Positions 9,086 to 18,006 of a DNA stretch of 64,000 nt are shown piece after piece. Source of the stretch: Martinezella tropici (GTDB taxonomy: Bacteria > Pseudomonadota > Alphaproteobacteria > Rhizobiales > Rhizobiaceae); assembly GCA_000799755.1 (NCBI GenBank), contig JUHI01000006.1, forward strand, positions 186,001 to 250,000, given 5' to 3'. Under the pieces are notes generated by a model. That model saw only the letters and a list, made by a program, of their open reading frames with translations, had not been told where the DNA came from and searched no databases. Positions within the stretch are counted from its first letter, which is position 1; each line of letters begins with the position of its first letter. The position numbers and the translations under genes are program-made.

Positions 9086-9436
9086 CTACGAGATAAGGTG
9101 CTGCACGAGATCCATGAAGACCGCCCCCGACAGCAGGCCCGAAACCGTGGCGAGCACTTTCAGGATCGCACGCTCGATCCGCACATTCTTCGTCGGCAAG
9201 ACCAATGCAAGCGCTTCACTCGCCGCCGCAACCGCTATGCACACCAGGGCGACGATCCGGCGGTCGTCCGGATAAGCCATGACGAACAGGAAACCCAGCA
9301 GGCCAAACGGAACCATGCTGTCGATGCTGGCCAGCGCCATGAACGGATATCGCGTCCTCACCGGCACGACTGTTGTCACGACAACCAGGCCGAGAAAAAT
9401 CCATGCAAGAGTGTGAGCTAGCAGTGTGAGGTCCAT
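9086..9436 (-). CDS. VanZ-like small membrane protein
   Basis: The 116-residue protein has four predicted helices and a pattern seen in VanZ-like proteins. This is an N-terminal LAWIFLGLVVVTTVVP segment, then FGLLGFLFVMAYP, a central P-T-K-N stretch after the third helix, and a final KVLATVSGLLSG segment. The biochemical role of this group outside glycopeptide resistance is unknown. The gene is monocistronic and convergent with the HutC-like gene. I am fairly sure it is a real gene because of its coherent topology, and less sure of the family name. Confidence 0.6.
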   Translation of the reverse strand: MDLTLLAHTLAWIFLGLVVVTTVVPVRTRYPFMALASIDSMVPFGLLGFLFVMAYPDDRRIVALVCIAVAAASEALALVLPTKNVRIERAILKVLATVSGLLSGAVFMDLVQHLIS

Positions 9437-9698
9437 GCGAAATCATAACAACAAGCCGCGAGTTTTCAAGCTGGTCGGCACGACCTGCGTCACGTACCGC
9501 ACGGCTCTGTTGGCTGATGATCCATCTTCGTCTAAAAGAACGTCAAAATAGCGCCCAGTATCCAGCCATACCTCAACAAGGACAGTGTCTACCGCGAATG
9601 ACAAAGCCAGGCCGCATTGGATATATCCGTGGCGCCGGCAGCTAACAGCGTAATATACTTTTGCCGACATCCCCCAACAAACGCCACAGGGTCAAACA

Positions 9699-9956
9699 AT
9701 GTCTGATACCAATTCAGCGCCGCAGCCAGCCACCTGGCGCATCGTAACGGCGGCCGTCCTCGATTTCCTGACCGCATTCTTCGTTTTTGGCTATGGCATT
9801 GCGTCGGTCCTCGGCGGCAGGACGGAGGGCGGCTTCCAGCTCAACGGCCTTCCAGCCCTGCTGCTCTTTGCCCTCATCATCGCCTATTTCATCCTGTTCA
9901 ACCGCTTTCTGGGCGGTACCCTATGGAAGAGGATACTACGCGCGCGCCGCTCGTAA
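9699..9956 (+). CDS. Small RDD-like membrane protein
   Basis: This 85-residue protein has two hydrophobic helices (about residues 20-38 and 50-68), an aromatic N-terminal TWRIVTAAVLDFLTAFF and a C-terminal FLGGTLWKRILRARR. The pattern matches short RDD-domain proteins common in Rhizobiales, whose function is unknown. It is monocistronic and convergent with the Lrp-type gene. The ATG sits after a purine-poor leader, so the start is reasonable but not decisive. Confidence 0.65.
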   Translation: MSDTNSAPQPATWRIVTAAVLDFLTAFFVFGYGIASVLGGRTEGGFQLNGLPALLLFALIIAYFILFNRFLGGTLWKRILRARRS

Positions 9957-10011
9957 ACAGGCCCTGCACCGACCAACCCGTTACGATCGGCAGCCTTGAA
10001 GCTGCAGCCGA

Positions 10012-10449
10012 TCACAGGCTGCTGAGCAACAGGCTGGTTTCGCTGTTGGCGACACCATCGATCATCCGCACCTCGCGTAACACACGGTCGAAGTCCGACA
10101 GGCTGGTTGCGCGGATATTGGCGACCAGATCCCAATTGCCGTTGGTCGTATGCAGCGAATAGATTTCCGGCAGGCCGCGCAGCTTGCGGATGACCTGGGT
10201 GGTCGATTTTCCGACTACTTCGATCATCATGACGGCGTGAACCGTCTGCTCGTCATAGTCTTCGCGCACCCGTACGGTGAAGCCGAGCAGCGTGCCGGTC
10301 TCGATCAACCGGTCCAGCCGGTTCTGCACCGTGCCGCGCGCCACCCCCAGGGCATCCGACAGTTTGGAGAGCGAAGCACGGCCATCGGCGCGCAGATGGG
10401 CGATGATACGCCGGTCGAGGTCGTCGGGAATATATTTGGCGAGGGTCAT
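10012..10449 (-). CDS. Lrp/AsnC family regulator next to ornithine cyclodeaminase
   Basis: The 145-residue protein has the AsnC-type helix-turn-helix (DDLDRRIIAHLRADGR, then LSDALGVARGTVQNRLDRL) and a RAM effector domain. The ATG at 10449 is preferred because the helix-turn-helix starts immediately; a longer frame from 10506 would add an atypical tail. It is divergent from the ornithine cyclodeaminase gene with a 140-base gap. In rhizobia such a neighbour usually activates the adjacent amino acid catabolic gene in response to its substrate. That regulatory link is inferred from position. Confidence 0.86.
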   Translation of the reverse strand: MTLAKYIPDDLDRRIIAHLRADGRASLSKLSDALGVARGTVQNRLDRLIETGTLLGFTVRVREDYDEQTVHAVMMIEVVGKSTTQVIRKLRGLPEIYSLHTTNGNWDLVANIRATSLSDFDRVLREVRMIDGVANSETSLLLSSL

Positions 10450-10589
10450 CGCAATCCTGGTCTTGTCTATTTCGTCAAAATTTCTGGGCAATTTGTGCAA
10501 ACCCATACCAGAACTGGCACAGTTTTGCGATTTCAGTCAATCGATCCGCTTGGTACCCTATGGGAAATAATCTTATCGAGGATACGAGA

Positions 10590-11639
10590 ATGCCCGCACC
10601 GCTCCCATCGGAAAGAGCTTTCATCCCCTTCGTCAGTGTCGAGAACATGATGCGGCTCGTGCATCACGTTGGCATCGAAACGGTGCTCGTCGAACTCACG
10701 GACGCCGTCGAAGCGGATTTTCGTCGCTGGGACCTGTTCGACAAGACGCCCCGGGTCGCCTCCCATTCGCATGACGGCGTCATCGAACTGATGCCGACCT
10801 CGGATGGGGCCGTCTACAGCTTCAAATATGTAAACGGCCATCCGAAGAACATGGCGCAGGGGCTGCAGACGGTAACTGCCTTCGGCCTGCTGGCGGAAGT
10901 CTCGACCGGCTACCCGGTGCTGCTGACGGAAATGACGCTGCTGACGGCACTGCGCACGGCGGCAACCTCCGCGATGGCGGCAAGACATCTGGCACCCGCC
11001 AATTCGCGCCGCCTCACCCTGATCGGCAATGGCGCGCAGGCCGAATTCCAGGCGCTGGCGATGAAGGCGGTGCTCGGCATCGAGGAAGTCCGCCTCTACG
11101 ACATCGACCCGCGGGCGACGGAAAAGACCCTTCGCAATCTTGCCGGGACGGGACTGCGGCTCGTGCCCTGCACTTCGGCCCAGGCTGCCATCGAAGGCGC
11201 CGACATCATCACGACCTGCACGGCCGACAAGCAGTACGCCACGATCCTCACCGACAACATGGTCGGCGCCGGCGTCCACATCAACGCCATCGGCGGCGAC
11301 TGCCCCGGGAAGACGGAACTTCACCGCGACATCCTGCTGCGTTCCGATACCTTCGTCGAATATCCGCCGCAGACCCGCATCGAAGGCGAGATCCAGCAGA
11401 TGGACCCGGACTATCCCGTCACCGAACTCTGGCAGGTTGTGAGCGGCCGTGCCAAGGGCCGCAGCAGCGACAGGCAGATCACGCTGTTCGACAGCGTCGG
11501 CTTTGCGATCGAGGATTTTTCCGCGCTGCGCTATGTCCGCGAAAAGCTTCAAGGCACGGACTACTTCCAGAAGCTCGATATCATCGCCGATCCGGACGAC
11601 CCGCGCGATCTCTTCGGCATGCTTCAGCGCGCAGCCTGA
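10590..11639 (+). CDS. Ornithine cyclodeaminase family protein
   Basis: The 349-residue protein belongs to the ornithine cyclodeaminase/mu-crystallin family. It has an N-terminal substrate domain containing HSHDGVIELMP and FKYVNGHPKN, and a Rossmann NAD domain (LIGNGAQAEFQALA near residue 147). GAGVHINAIGGDCPGKTEL follows. The GDCPGKTEL stretch is typical of true ornithine cyclodeaminases, which convert L-ornithine to L-proline and ammonia. The ATG at 10590 is chosen over 10560 because GAGG precedes it at a workable distance. No arginase gene is adjacent, unlike some Agrobacterium loci. The convergent MFS gene follows after a strong hairpin. Confidence 0.88.
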   Translation: MPAPLPSERAFIPFVSVENMMRLVHHVGIETVLVELTDAVEADFRRWDLFDKTPRVASHSHDGVIELMPTSDGAVYSFKYVNGHPKNMAQGLQTVTAFGLLAEVSTGYPVLLTEMTLLTALRTAATSAMAARHLAPANSRRLTLIGNGAQAEFQALAMKAVLGIEEVRLYDIDPRATEKTLRNLAGTGLRLVPCTSAQAAIEGADIITTCTADKQYATILTDNMVGAGVHINAIGGDCPGKTELHRDILLRSDTFVEYPPQTRIEGEIQQMDPDYPVTELWQVVSGRAKGRSSDRQITLFDSVGFAIEDFSALRYVREKLQGTDYFQKLDIIADPDDPRDLFGMLQRAA

Positions 11640-11648
11640 TCAAAAGCA

Positions 11649-11673
11649 GTGGCGGCCGCCTTCGCGCCGCCAC
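11649..11673. terminator. Bidirectional hairpin between convergent genes
   Basis: A perfect 8-bp stem (GTGGCGGC 11649-11656 with GCCGCCAC 11666-11673) with a nine-base loop fills the gap between the cyclodeaminase and MFS genes, and could serve both. Confidence 0.65.
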
Positions 11674-11701
11674 CACCTGTCATTCTTCACATCGGCTGAT
11701 T

Positions 11702-13042
11702 TCAGCCCTTGCTGCCGGAGGCAACGAACTCCGGCTCGCGCACGCGGCCGTTCAACGAGAAGGCCAGCAGGGCCGACAGCAGCATCAACGCCCCGACGAT
11801 GAACATCGGCAATTCATAAAGGCCGGTCGCATCCTTGACGACGCCGGTCACATAGGGTGCGGCAAAGCCGGCGATGTTGCCGATCGTGTTGATCAGGGCG
11901 ATACCCGCCGCAGCCGCCGGCCCGGTCAGAAAGCGGGAGGGAATGGCCCAGAAATTCGGTAGTGCTGAAAAGATCGCGCAGGCCGTCAACGTGATCATGA
12001 CGATCGTCGCCTCAGGCGAGCCCATATAGAGGGCAGCCGGAATACTGAAGGCGCCGATCAGGGCGGGAATGCCGATATGCCAGGGCCGCACGCCGCGCCT
12101 TGATGCATCACGGCTCCAGAAGAACAAGGCAACCGCCGCCGGCAGATAGGGAACGGCGGTAATCAGCCCCTTGTCGAAGACATCGAATTTGGCGCCGAAT
12201 TTCGTCTCGAAGCCGGCAATGATCGTCGGCAGGAAGAAGGCCAGAGCATAGAGGCCGTAGATCAGGCCGAAATAGATGACCGATAGCAGCCACACCCGAC
12301 CATCCGTCAAGGCAAGACCGGTCATTTTGCCATGCGCGGCCGCCTTTGCCTTTTCCTCGCCGGCAAGCTCCCTGTTCAGCCAATCCTTCTCGGACTGCGT
12401 CAACCACTTCGCATCATCGGGCCGATCTGCAAGATAGAACCAGGTGACGATACCGATGACGATGGCCGGGACTGCAACGCCGAAGAACATGACGCGCCAG
12501 CCTTCCATCCCGAACAGGCCGTGCATCTGGATCAGCATTGCCGCAAAGGGTGCGCCGATGACCGTCGTGAGCGGTTGGGCGAGATAGAACAGGGCCAGGA
12601 TCTTGCTGCGATGCTTGGCCGGCACCCACATGCTCAAGAATAGAATGGCGCCGGGGAAGAAACCGGCTTCGGCAACGCCGAGCAGGAAGCGCAGTACATA
12701 AAGCTCCGTTGCGCTCGATACCCAGGTGAAGAGCAGCGCGACGATGCCCCAGCTGACCATGATGCGGGCAAGCCAGCGGCGCGCACCATATTTGTGGAGC
12801 GCGAGATTGCTAGGAATCTCGAGAACGATGTAGCCGAAGAAGAAGATGCCGGCGGCAAAGCCGAACTGCGCAGCCGTCAACGCCAGATCCGTCGTCATGC
12901 CGTTCGGCCCGGCGAAGGAAATCGCCGTGCGGTCAAGGAAGTTGATGAAGAACATTAAGGCGATGAACGGCACCAGCCGTTTCGAAACCTTTGATATGGC
13001 CGAGCGCTCGACCTGTGACATTTCCTGAATTTTGGGCTGCAA
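11702..13042 (-). CDS. MFS transporter, anion:cation symporter (phthalate/galactonate) type
   Basis: This 446-residue protein has about 12 helices. The N-terminal FINFLDRTAISFAGPNGM, then GYIVLEIPSNLALHKYGARRW and RFLLGVAEAGFFPG, are hallmarks of the ACS family. That family imports organic anions such as sugar acids, tartrate or phthalate. Start choice: a TTG at 13042 has GGGAGGGA six bases upstream, whereas the in-frame ATG at 13021 has AGGA too close to work well. I therefore favour TTG and note ATG as the alternative. It is divergent from a LysR regulator that may sense the imported anion. Confidence 0.83.
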   Translation of the reverse strand: MQPKIQEMSQVERSAISKVSKRLVPFIALMFFINFLDRTAISFAGPNGMTTDLALTAAQFGFAAGIFFFGYIVLEIPSNLALHKYGARRWLARIMVSWGIVALLFTWVSSATELYVLRFLLGVAEAGFFPGAILFLSMWVPAKHRSKILALFYLAQPLTTVIGAPFAAMLIQMHGLFGMEGWRVMFFGVAVPAIVIGIVTWFYLADRPDDAKWLTQSEKDWLNRELAGEEKAKAAAHGKMTGLALTDGRVWLLSVIYFGLIYGLYALAFFLPTIIAGFETKFGAKFDVFDKGLITAVPYLPAAVALFFWSRDASRRGVRPWHIGIPALIGAFSIPAALYMGSPEATIVMITLTACAIFSALPNFWAIPSRFLTGPAAAAGIALINTIGNIAGFAAPYVTGVVKDATGLYELPMFIVGALMLLSALLAFSLNGRVREPEFVASGSKG

Positions 13043-13218
13043 TGGAAATCCCTCCCCCGTCCTCAAATCTTCGCGGCACAGCGATCCGCTTGCGTCGCGG
13101 ACAGAACGGAAACTCCGATTTCCCCTCCAATTCCCGCCCACGGCCGCATGCGCCTTCGAGTGACCTTGATCTCTAGCGGGATGGACAAGCCGCAAGCAAA
13201 CGATTTAATCTCCCCATC

Positions 13219-13237
13219 ATGTGAGGAAAAATCACAT
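13219..13237. promoter_or_regulatory. Candidate LysR operator
   Basis: A perfect inverted repeat, ATGTGA-N7-TCACAT, lies 22 bases before the LysR gene, within its divergent promoter with the MFS gene. It contains the T-N11-A core usual for LysR binding sites. Confidence 0.55.
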
Positions 13238-13258
13238 CACCAATAGCGGAATCGAATA

Positions 13259-14143
13259 GTGAGCGGCCCTCTTCCATCATTGAACGCACTGAAGGCATTC
13301 GAAGCGACCGCAAGGCACAGGTCGATGAGCTTGGCGGCCGACGAGCTCTGCGTCACGCATGGCGCAATCAGCCGGCACATACGCGGCCTCGAGGAGACGC
13401 TCGGCGTCATCCTCGTCACCCGCCGGGCGCATTCGACGGAACCGACTCCCGAAGGATTGCGGCTGGCCGAAGGGCTTGCGAGCGCTTTTGGCCTGATGCA
13501 GGCAAGTGTCGAGCGCGTCCGCCCGAGCCCGCTGACGCTCTCCTGCTCCTCCTCGATCATGATGGGCTGGATCATTCCGCGCATCGGACAGTTTCATGAA
13601 CGGCATCCGCACATCGCCCTTCAGTTCAATATGAACTACGATCAGATCGATTTTGTGCGAGACAAGATCAGCCTTGCGATCCGCTCAAGCGTCATCGACC
13701 CGCCGAAAGATGCGATCATCCGGGAATTGGGTGGTGAGGCGATCGGCCCGGTCTGCTCGCCGGAATATCTGAGCCGCTCCGGCATTCTCTGTCCCGATGA
13801 TTTGCAGCGTGCGGCGATTCTTTCCACGCAAACGCGGCCGCAAGCCTGGAATGACTGGCAGACCATTGCCGGACAGGCGGACCTGCATCTGACGCCCCAA
13901 GCCGCATTCGATCATTTCTATCTTCTGATCCAGGCAGCCGCCTGCGGCCTCGGCATGGCGGTGGTGCCGCAGATGCTGGTCCTGGATCAGCTCGCCTCCG
14001 GACGGCTGGTGGCGCCTTTCGGCTTCCTACCGGGCCCCCGTCGCATGGTGCTCTGGATCGCGCCGCATATTGCCGGCAGGCCGGATGCCCTGGCGCTCGA
14101 AAAATGGCTGACAGCGGAAATGCACGCACGACCGGACACCTGA
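13259..14143 (+). CDS. LysR family regulator (GcvA-like)
   Basis: The 294-residue protein starts LPSLNALKAFEATARH and has the GcvA-type helix-turn-helix (SLAADELCVTHGAISRHIRGLE). A two-lobe effector domain follows. The GTG at 13259 places the helix-turn-helix at the usual position; no ATG is available near it. It is divergent from the MFS transporter gene, with a symmetric ATGTGA-N7-TCACAT site between them, so it probably controls that transporter. The effector is unknown. Confidence 0.87.
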   Translation: MSGPLPSLNALKAFEATARHRSMSLAADELCVTHGAISRHIRGLEETLGVILVTRRAHSTEPTPEGLRLAEGLASAFGLMQASVERVRPSPLTLSCSSSIMMGWIIPRIGQFHERHPHIALQFNMNYDQIDFVRDKISLAIRSSVIDPPKDAIIRELGGEAIGPVCSPEYLSRSGILCPDDLQRAAILSTQTRPQAWNDWQTIAGQADLHLTPQAAFDHFYLLIQAAACGLGMAVVPQMLVLDQLASGRLVAPFGFLPGPRRMVLWIAPHIAGRPDALALEKWLTAEMHARPDT

Positions 14144-14343
14144 TCGCTGCGGGCAGACCGGCAGCAAATCGATGCTCATGCAAAGTCAAAACGGCGATTT
14201 ACTAGGGCTTGCGATCGCAGCGAACGATCTACTGTAGTATCTTCTTATGTTATTTAAAATACTTTAGAATCGGCGAATTTTCTCTCTGCACTCCGCGACG
14301 GGGAATATGCTATGAGTCCTCGCGAGCATGGGCGGAACCCAAG

Positions 14344-14359
14344 CATCCTTTAAAGGATG
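14344..14359. promoter_or_regulatory. 16-bp perfect palindrome upstream of the HWE kinase gene
   Basis: CATCCTTTAAAGGATG is a perfect palindrome that ends 22 bases before the kinase start codon. It sits where an operator or a short transcript hairpin could act. No cognate regulator is adjacent. Confidence 0.45.
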
Positions 14360-14381
14360 ACTGTCGCTCAAGAGAGGATGC

Positions 14382-16220
14382 ATGCTGAATATCGTGCCCG
14401 AACTGGCAAGTCACACCAACGAGATGGCAGCGCTTATCTCTGGCTTCGACTGGGCGGCGACCAGTCTCGGGCCAAAATCGGCATGGCCCGCATGCCTGAC
14501 AGCAGCCGTCGATATCATGCTCTCCGCCCAAGCCCAGATCGTCATGTTCTGGGGCGAGGATTTCGTCGCTCTTTACAACGACGCCTATGCACCGACGATC
14601 GGCGACAAGCATCCTCAGGCCCTGGGGCATCCCGCACGAGAAAACTGGGCTGAACTCTGGAGCGATCTCGAACCGCTTCTGCGCTCCGTGCTTCATGAAG
14701 GCCAGACGGTCGTTGCCAAGGATCGCCCCTTCTACATCGAGCGTTACAGCTACCCCGAAACGGTTTACTTCGACATTTCCTACTCGCCCGTTCGCGATAT
14801 CGACGGCAAGGCGCTGGGCGTCTTCTGTATCGTCAATGAAACGACGGAACGTGTTCGGTCGGAACAGGCGCTGCGTGAAAGCGAGGAGCGGTTCCGCGCC
14901 GTCATCTCGCAATCGGCAACGGGAATTGCGCAATGCGAGCTCGATGGCCGCTTCGTTCTTGTGAACGAGCGCTTCTGCGAGATTGTCGGCTACTCCGAGA
15001 CCGAACTTCTCGAAATGCGGATGCACGACATCACCTATCCGGACGATCTGCGCGAGAACAACCGCATGTTCGAAACGATGATGGCGACCGGCGAAAACTT
15101 CGAAATCGAGAAACGCTATGTCCGTAAGGACGGTAGCCTCGTCTGGGTAGCGAACTCCGTTTCCGGCGTGCGGGACAGTTCGGGGCGCATCGAACGGGTC
15201 GCCGGCGTCATAACCGATATCAGCGAGCGCAAACGCATTCAGGAGGTCGAACGGCGGCTGGCGGCCATCATCGCCTCGTCGGACGATGCGATCCTCAGCA
15301 CCGACCTCAAAATGGTGATCACCAGTTGGAATATCGGGGCCGAACGGCTTTACGGCCATTCGGCCGAAGAGGCCATCGGCCAATCGGTGATGATGCTCGT
15401 TCCGGAGGATCGTAGCGAAGAGGAGCCGGCAATCCTCGCCCAGATCCGCGCAGGCCAGAAGGTCGAACCCTACGAAACCAAGCGCCGCCGCAAGAATGGC
15501 GAGCTTGTCGACGTGCTCCTCAGTGTTTCCCCGATCTACGACGCCTATGGGCGCATCATCGGGGCATCGAAGATCGCGCATGACATCAGCGCCAAGAAGG
15601 AAGCCGAACGCCTGCAGACGGTGCTGGCGGGCGAGCTCAATCATCGCGTCAAGAACGTGCTTGCGACCGTCATGGCCATCGCACGTCAGACCCTCGGCCG
15701 AGACGACGTGGACAAGACATCCGTCGAGACATTCGAAGCAAGGCTCGCCTCGATGGCGCGTGCCCATGATCTGCTGATCCACGGCCAATGGGAGCAGGCG
15801 GAATTGACCGCTGTCATCGCCCAGGCATTGTCTCCTTATCCGAAGGATCGGTTCGAGATTTCCGGACCGGCGATCAAGCTTGCGCCAAGAGCCGTCGTCT
15901 CGATATCGCTTGCGCTGCATGAACTTGCGACAAACGCCGCCAAATACGGCGCACTTTCAGTGGCGGATGGGCGCGTTGCGATCACCTGGTCCGTGGAAAC
16001 GGGCGAGGCCGACCGTCTCAAATTGCGTTGGCAGGAAACGGGAGGGCCGATCGTACAGCCGCCGACCCGCAAGGGCTTCGGCTCCCGGCTGATCGAAAGC
16101 CTGCTGGCGGCCGAATTGAACGGCAAGGTCCATATCGGCTATGAGCCGAGCGGCTTGATCTGCGAGGTCGATGCTGCCGCAGGCATCGGCTGGGATCAGA
16201 CGCGCAACACGGCGGAGTGA
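14382..16220 (+). CDS. Three-PAS sensor histidine kinase, HWE family
   Basis: The 612-residue protein has no clear membrane segment, so it is probably cytoplasmic. It has an N-terminal PAS-like region (about 20-155) and two further PAS/PAC repeats (about 165-285 and 290-410), each ending in a DI(S/T)E-type linker. The kinase part has the HWE phospho-acceptor ELNHRVKNVLATV (His near 420), the N-box LHELATNAAKYGALS, and WQETGGP containing the W-x-E of the family. HWE kinases in Rhizobiales often feed general stress or light-response circuits, but no receiver or PhyR-like gene is next to it. AGAGAGGATGC lies just before the ATG. Ligand and partner are unknown. Confidence 0.9.
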   Translation: MLNIVPELASHTNEMAALISGFDWAATSLGPKSAWPACLTAAVDIMLSAQAQIVMFWGEDFVALYNDAYAPTIGDKHPQALGHPARENWAELWSDLEPLLRSVLHEGQTVVAKDRPFYIERYSYPETVYFDISYSPVRDIDGKALGVFCIVNETTERVRSEQALRESEERFRAVISQSATGIAQCELDGRFVLVNERFCEIVGYSETELLEMRMHDITYPDDLRENNRMFETMMATGENFEIEKRYVRKDGSLVWVANSVSGVRDSSGRIERVAGVITDISERKRIQEVERRLAAIIASSDDAILSTDLKMVITSWNIGAERLYGHSAEEAIGQSVMMLVPEDRSEEEPAILAQIRAGQKVEPYETKRRRKNGELVDVLLSVSPIYDAYGRIIGASKIAHDISAKKEAERLQTVLAGELNHRVKNVLATVMAIARQTLGRDDVDKTSVETFEARLASMARAHDLLIHGQWEQAELTAVIAQALSPYPKDRFEISGPAIKLAPRAVVSISLALHELATNAAKYGALSVADGRVAITWSVETGEADRLKLRWQETGGPIVQPPTRKGFGSRLIESLLAAELNGKVHIGYEPSGLICEVDAAAGIGWDQTRNTAE

Positions 16221-16253
16221 GATCGCCCCGGGCCCTGACACTATAGGCAACAT

Positions 16254-16718
16254 TTAACGCGGCCCCTTGGGCCGCGTCGCCAGTACATTGCGGATCGAGA
16301 AGCTCGAATGTATCCGCAGCACTCCGGGCATGGTCGACAGAATATCCTTGTGAATGCGCTCGAAATCGCCGGGATTGGCAACCTCGACGCGCAACAGATA
16401 GTCGGAGCCGCCCGTCATCAGAAAACATTCCTTGATCTCGGGATGCTTGCGTACCGCCGCCTCGAAGCGATCAAGGTGTTCCTCCGTCTGCCGCTCGAGC
16501 GTGATGTTGATAATGACAGCAATCGACGCCTCCGCCTGGGAAGTGTCCACAAGCGCCGTATAGCCCCGGATCACACCCGCCTGCTCCATCAGTTTGATAC
16601 GCCGCAGGCAGGCCGATGGCGACAGCCCAACCTCACTTGCAAGTTTGGCATTGCTGACGCGAGCATCAAGGCGAAGCAGGCGGAGAATATTGCGATCGAT
16701 CGCATCGAGAGCAGCCAT
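16254..16718 (-). CDS. Lrp/AsnC family regulator of the D-alanine catabolic genes
   Basis: The 154-residue protein has an N-terminal helix-turn-helix (LDAIDRNILRLLRLDARVS, then LASEVGLSPSACLRRIKLME) and a RAM domain with GGSDYLLRV. It is divergent from the alanine racemase and D-amino acid dehydrogenase genes. In several Proteobacteria an Lrp-type regulator in this position (DadR) activates the dad genes when alanine is present. The 124-base divergent gap is AT-rich and has GCAGATT and AATCTGC facing each other at its two ends. The assignment as DadR-like is by context. Confidence 0.85.
   Translation of the reverse strand: MAALDAIDRNILRLLRLDARVSNAKLASEVGLSPSACLRRIKLMEQAGVIRGYTALVDTSQAEASIAVIINITLERQTEEHLDRFEAAVRKHPEIKECFLMTGGSDYLLRVEVANPGDFERIHKDILSTMPGVLRIHSSFSIRNVLATRPKGPR
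16258..16276. terminator. Hairpin at the end of the Lrp-type gene
   Basis: CGCGGCCC (16258-16265) and GGGCCGCG (16269-16276) form an 8-bp stem with a CTT loop. It overlaps the last codons of the Lrp-type gene and lies 38 bases after the kinase stop codon, so it could terminate either transcript. Confidence 0.5.
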
Positions 16719-16842
16719 GCAGATTCTTTCAAAAATTCGCCGATAATTTCAATATGAACGCAACTACACAATAATCAATCACTATTCGCTAGGCAATTTC
16801 ACGATCGTTTCAATAATCTGCGCCGGAAAGATGGAGGTTGAT

Positions 16843-17976
16843 ATGAACGGCGGCATGATGGATTTCCGGGCGCCCAAACTGGCGTTGGAGAGCGGGGCTT
16901 GTGGTTATCTGACCATCGATCTCGACGCTTTGTGCCGCAACTATGAGACGCTTTCCTCCATCGTCGCGCCCGCTCGCACAGCCGCGGTCGTGAAGGCCGA
17001 TTCCTATGGCCTCGGCGCCGCGCAGGTCTCCAGAACCCTTTATGATCGTGGCTGCCGGCATTTCTTCGTCGCTCATTTCATCGAGGCGTTGCGGTTGCGT
17101 CCGCAACTGCCTGGCGACGCAACGATCTTCGTGCTGAACGGCCTGCTGCCCGGCAACGAAGCCACATGTGCCGATGGCGGCATTGTGCCTGTCATCAACT
17201 CTCTCGAACAGCTGCAGCAATGGGCCGAAACCGCATGCGCGCTGCGGCGCAAGCTTCCGGCGGTCTTGCAGTTCGACACGGGCATGTCGCGACTTGGAAT
17301 ACAGCCGGAAGACAGAAACGCGGTCGCGGATCATTTGCGGACATCCGAGCATCTCGAGATCCTGTTCATCATGAGCCATCTCGCGTCGGCGGATGAAGTC
17401 GACAACACGCAAAATGCCGACCAGCTTGCCGAAATGCATCGCGTCTCGGCCGAATTCCCCGATTACGATGTCTCCTTCGCGAACTCAGGCGGCATTTTCC
17501 TCAGCGAGGATTTTCACGGCGTGCTGGCCCGGCCGGGCATCGCTCTTTATGGCGGCACCGCGACGAGTGACGTTGCCAACCCTATGGAAGCCGTCGTTCG
17601 GCTCGATGTCGCCGTCGTGCAGACGCGAACCGTTCCGGAAGGCGCCCGCGTCGGCTACGGCGGCGTGCATGTGACGAAGGGCGAGACCCGGCTTGCGACG
17701 ATCGCCGCCGGCTATGCCGACGGCCTTCCGCGCAGCCTCAGCGATCGCGGCGCGGTCTATTACAACGGCGTTCGCCTACCGATCGTCGGCCGCGTGTCGA
17801 TGGACAGCACAACAATCGATATCAGCGCTCTGCCCGAAGGCACTCTCTCCTTCGGAAGCATGGTGGAGGTTCTCGGAGACCATCAGACCCTGGATGATCT
17901 CGCGCGCGATGCCGGCTTGATTTCCTATGAAATCCTGACCAGTCTCGGCCATCGCTTCCACCGTCAATATCGCTGA
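16843..17976 (+). CDS. dadX: Alanine racemase (catabolic)
   Basis: The 377-residue PLP enzyme has the cofactor Lys51 in VVKADSYGLG and the second catalytic Tyr in RVGYGGVHV. It also has the C-terminal GRVSMDSTTIDIS segment. It interconverts L- and D-alanine in the cytoplasm. ATG at 16843 is taken as the start because GGAGG sits five bases before it; the ATG at 16831 overlaps that site. It is followed after 30 bases by the D-amino acid dehydrogenase gene. The pair should therefore convert L-alanine to D-alanine and then to pyruvate, under the divergent Lrp regulator. The name dadX rather than alr rests on this context. Confidence 0.9.
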   Translation: MNGGMMDFRAPKLALESGACGYLTIDLDALCRNYETLSSIVAPARTAAVVKADSYGLGAAQVSRTLYDRGCRHFFVAHFIEALRLRPQLPGDATIFVLNGLLPGNEATCADGGIVPVINSLEQLQQWAETACALRRKLPAVLQFDTGMSRLGIQPEDRNAVADHLRTSEHLEILFIMSHLASADEVDNTQNADQLAEMHRVSAEFPDYDVSFANSGGIFLSEDFHGVLARPGIALYGGTATSDVANPMEAVVRLDVAVVQTRTVPEGARVGYGGVHVTKGETRLATIAAGYADGLPRSLSDRGAVYYNGVRLPIVGRVSMDSTTIDISALPEGTLSFGSMVEVLGDHQTLDDLARDAGLISYEILTSLGHRFHRQYR

Positions 17977-18006
17977 CCTTCCAAAGCTCATTTCTCTGAG
18001 GACATC

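Noticed and set aside
9443..9670. Minus-strand 75-codon frame ending VVPTSLKTRGLLL, reminiscent of the C-terminus of LacI-type regulators
   Set aside because: Only a short tail looks similar, there is no ribosome site, and no other part of such a gene is present. It could be a remnant but the evidence is too thin.
10518..10531. TGGCAC-N4-TTGC near the ornithine cyclodeaminase promoter, resembling a sigma-54 site
   Set aside because: The spacing between the GG and GC elements is one base too short for sigma-54, and no enhancer-binding regulator gene is nearby.
14331..14338. CGGAACCC before the HWE kinase gene, like the -35 box of the general stress sigma factor EcfG
   Set aside because: No CGTT-type -10 element follows at the required distance, and the palindrome occupies that position.
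16719..16842. Facing GCAGATT and AATCTGC at the ends of the dad divergent promoter as an Lrp operator pair
   Set aside because: Lrp-type sites are degenerate and AT-rich. A seven-base match 90 bases apart is too weak to list as a site.
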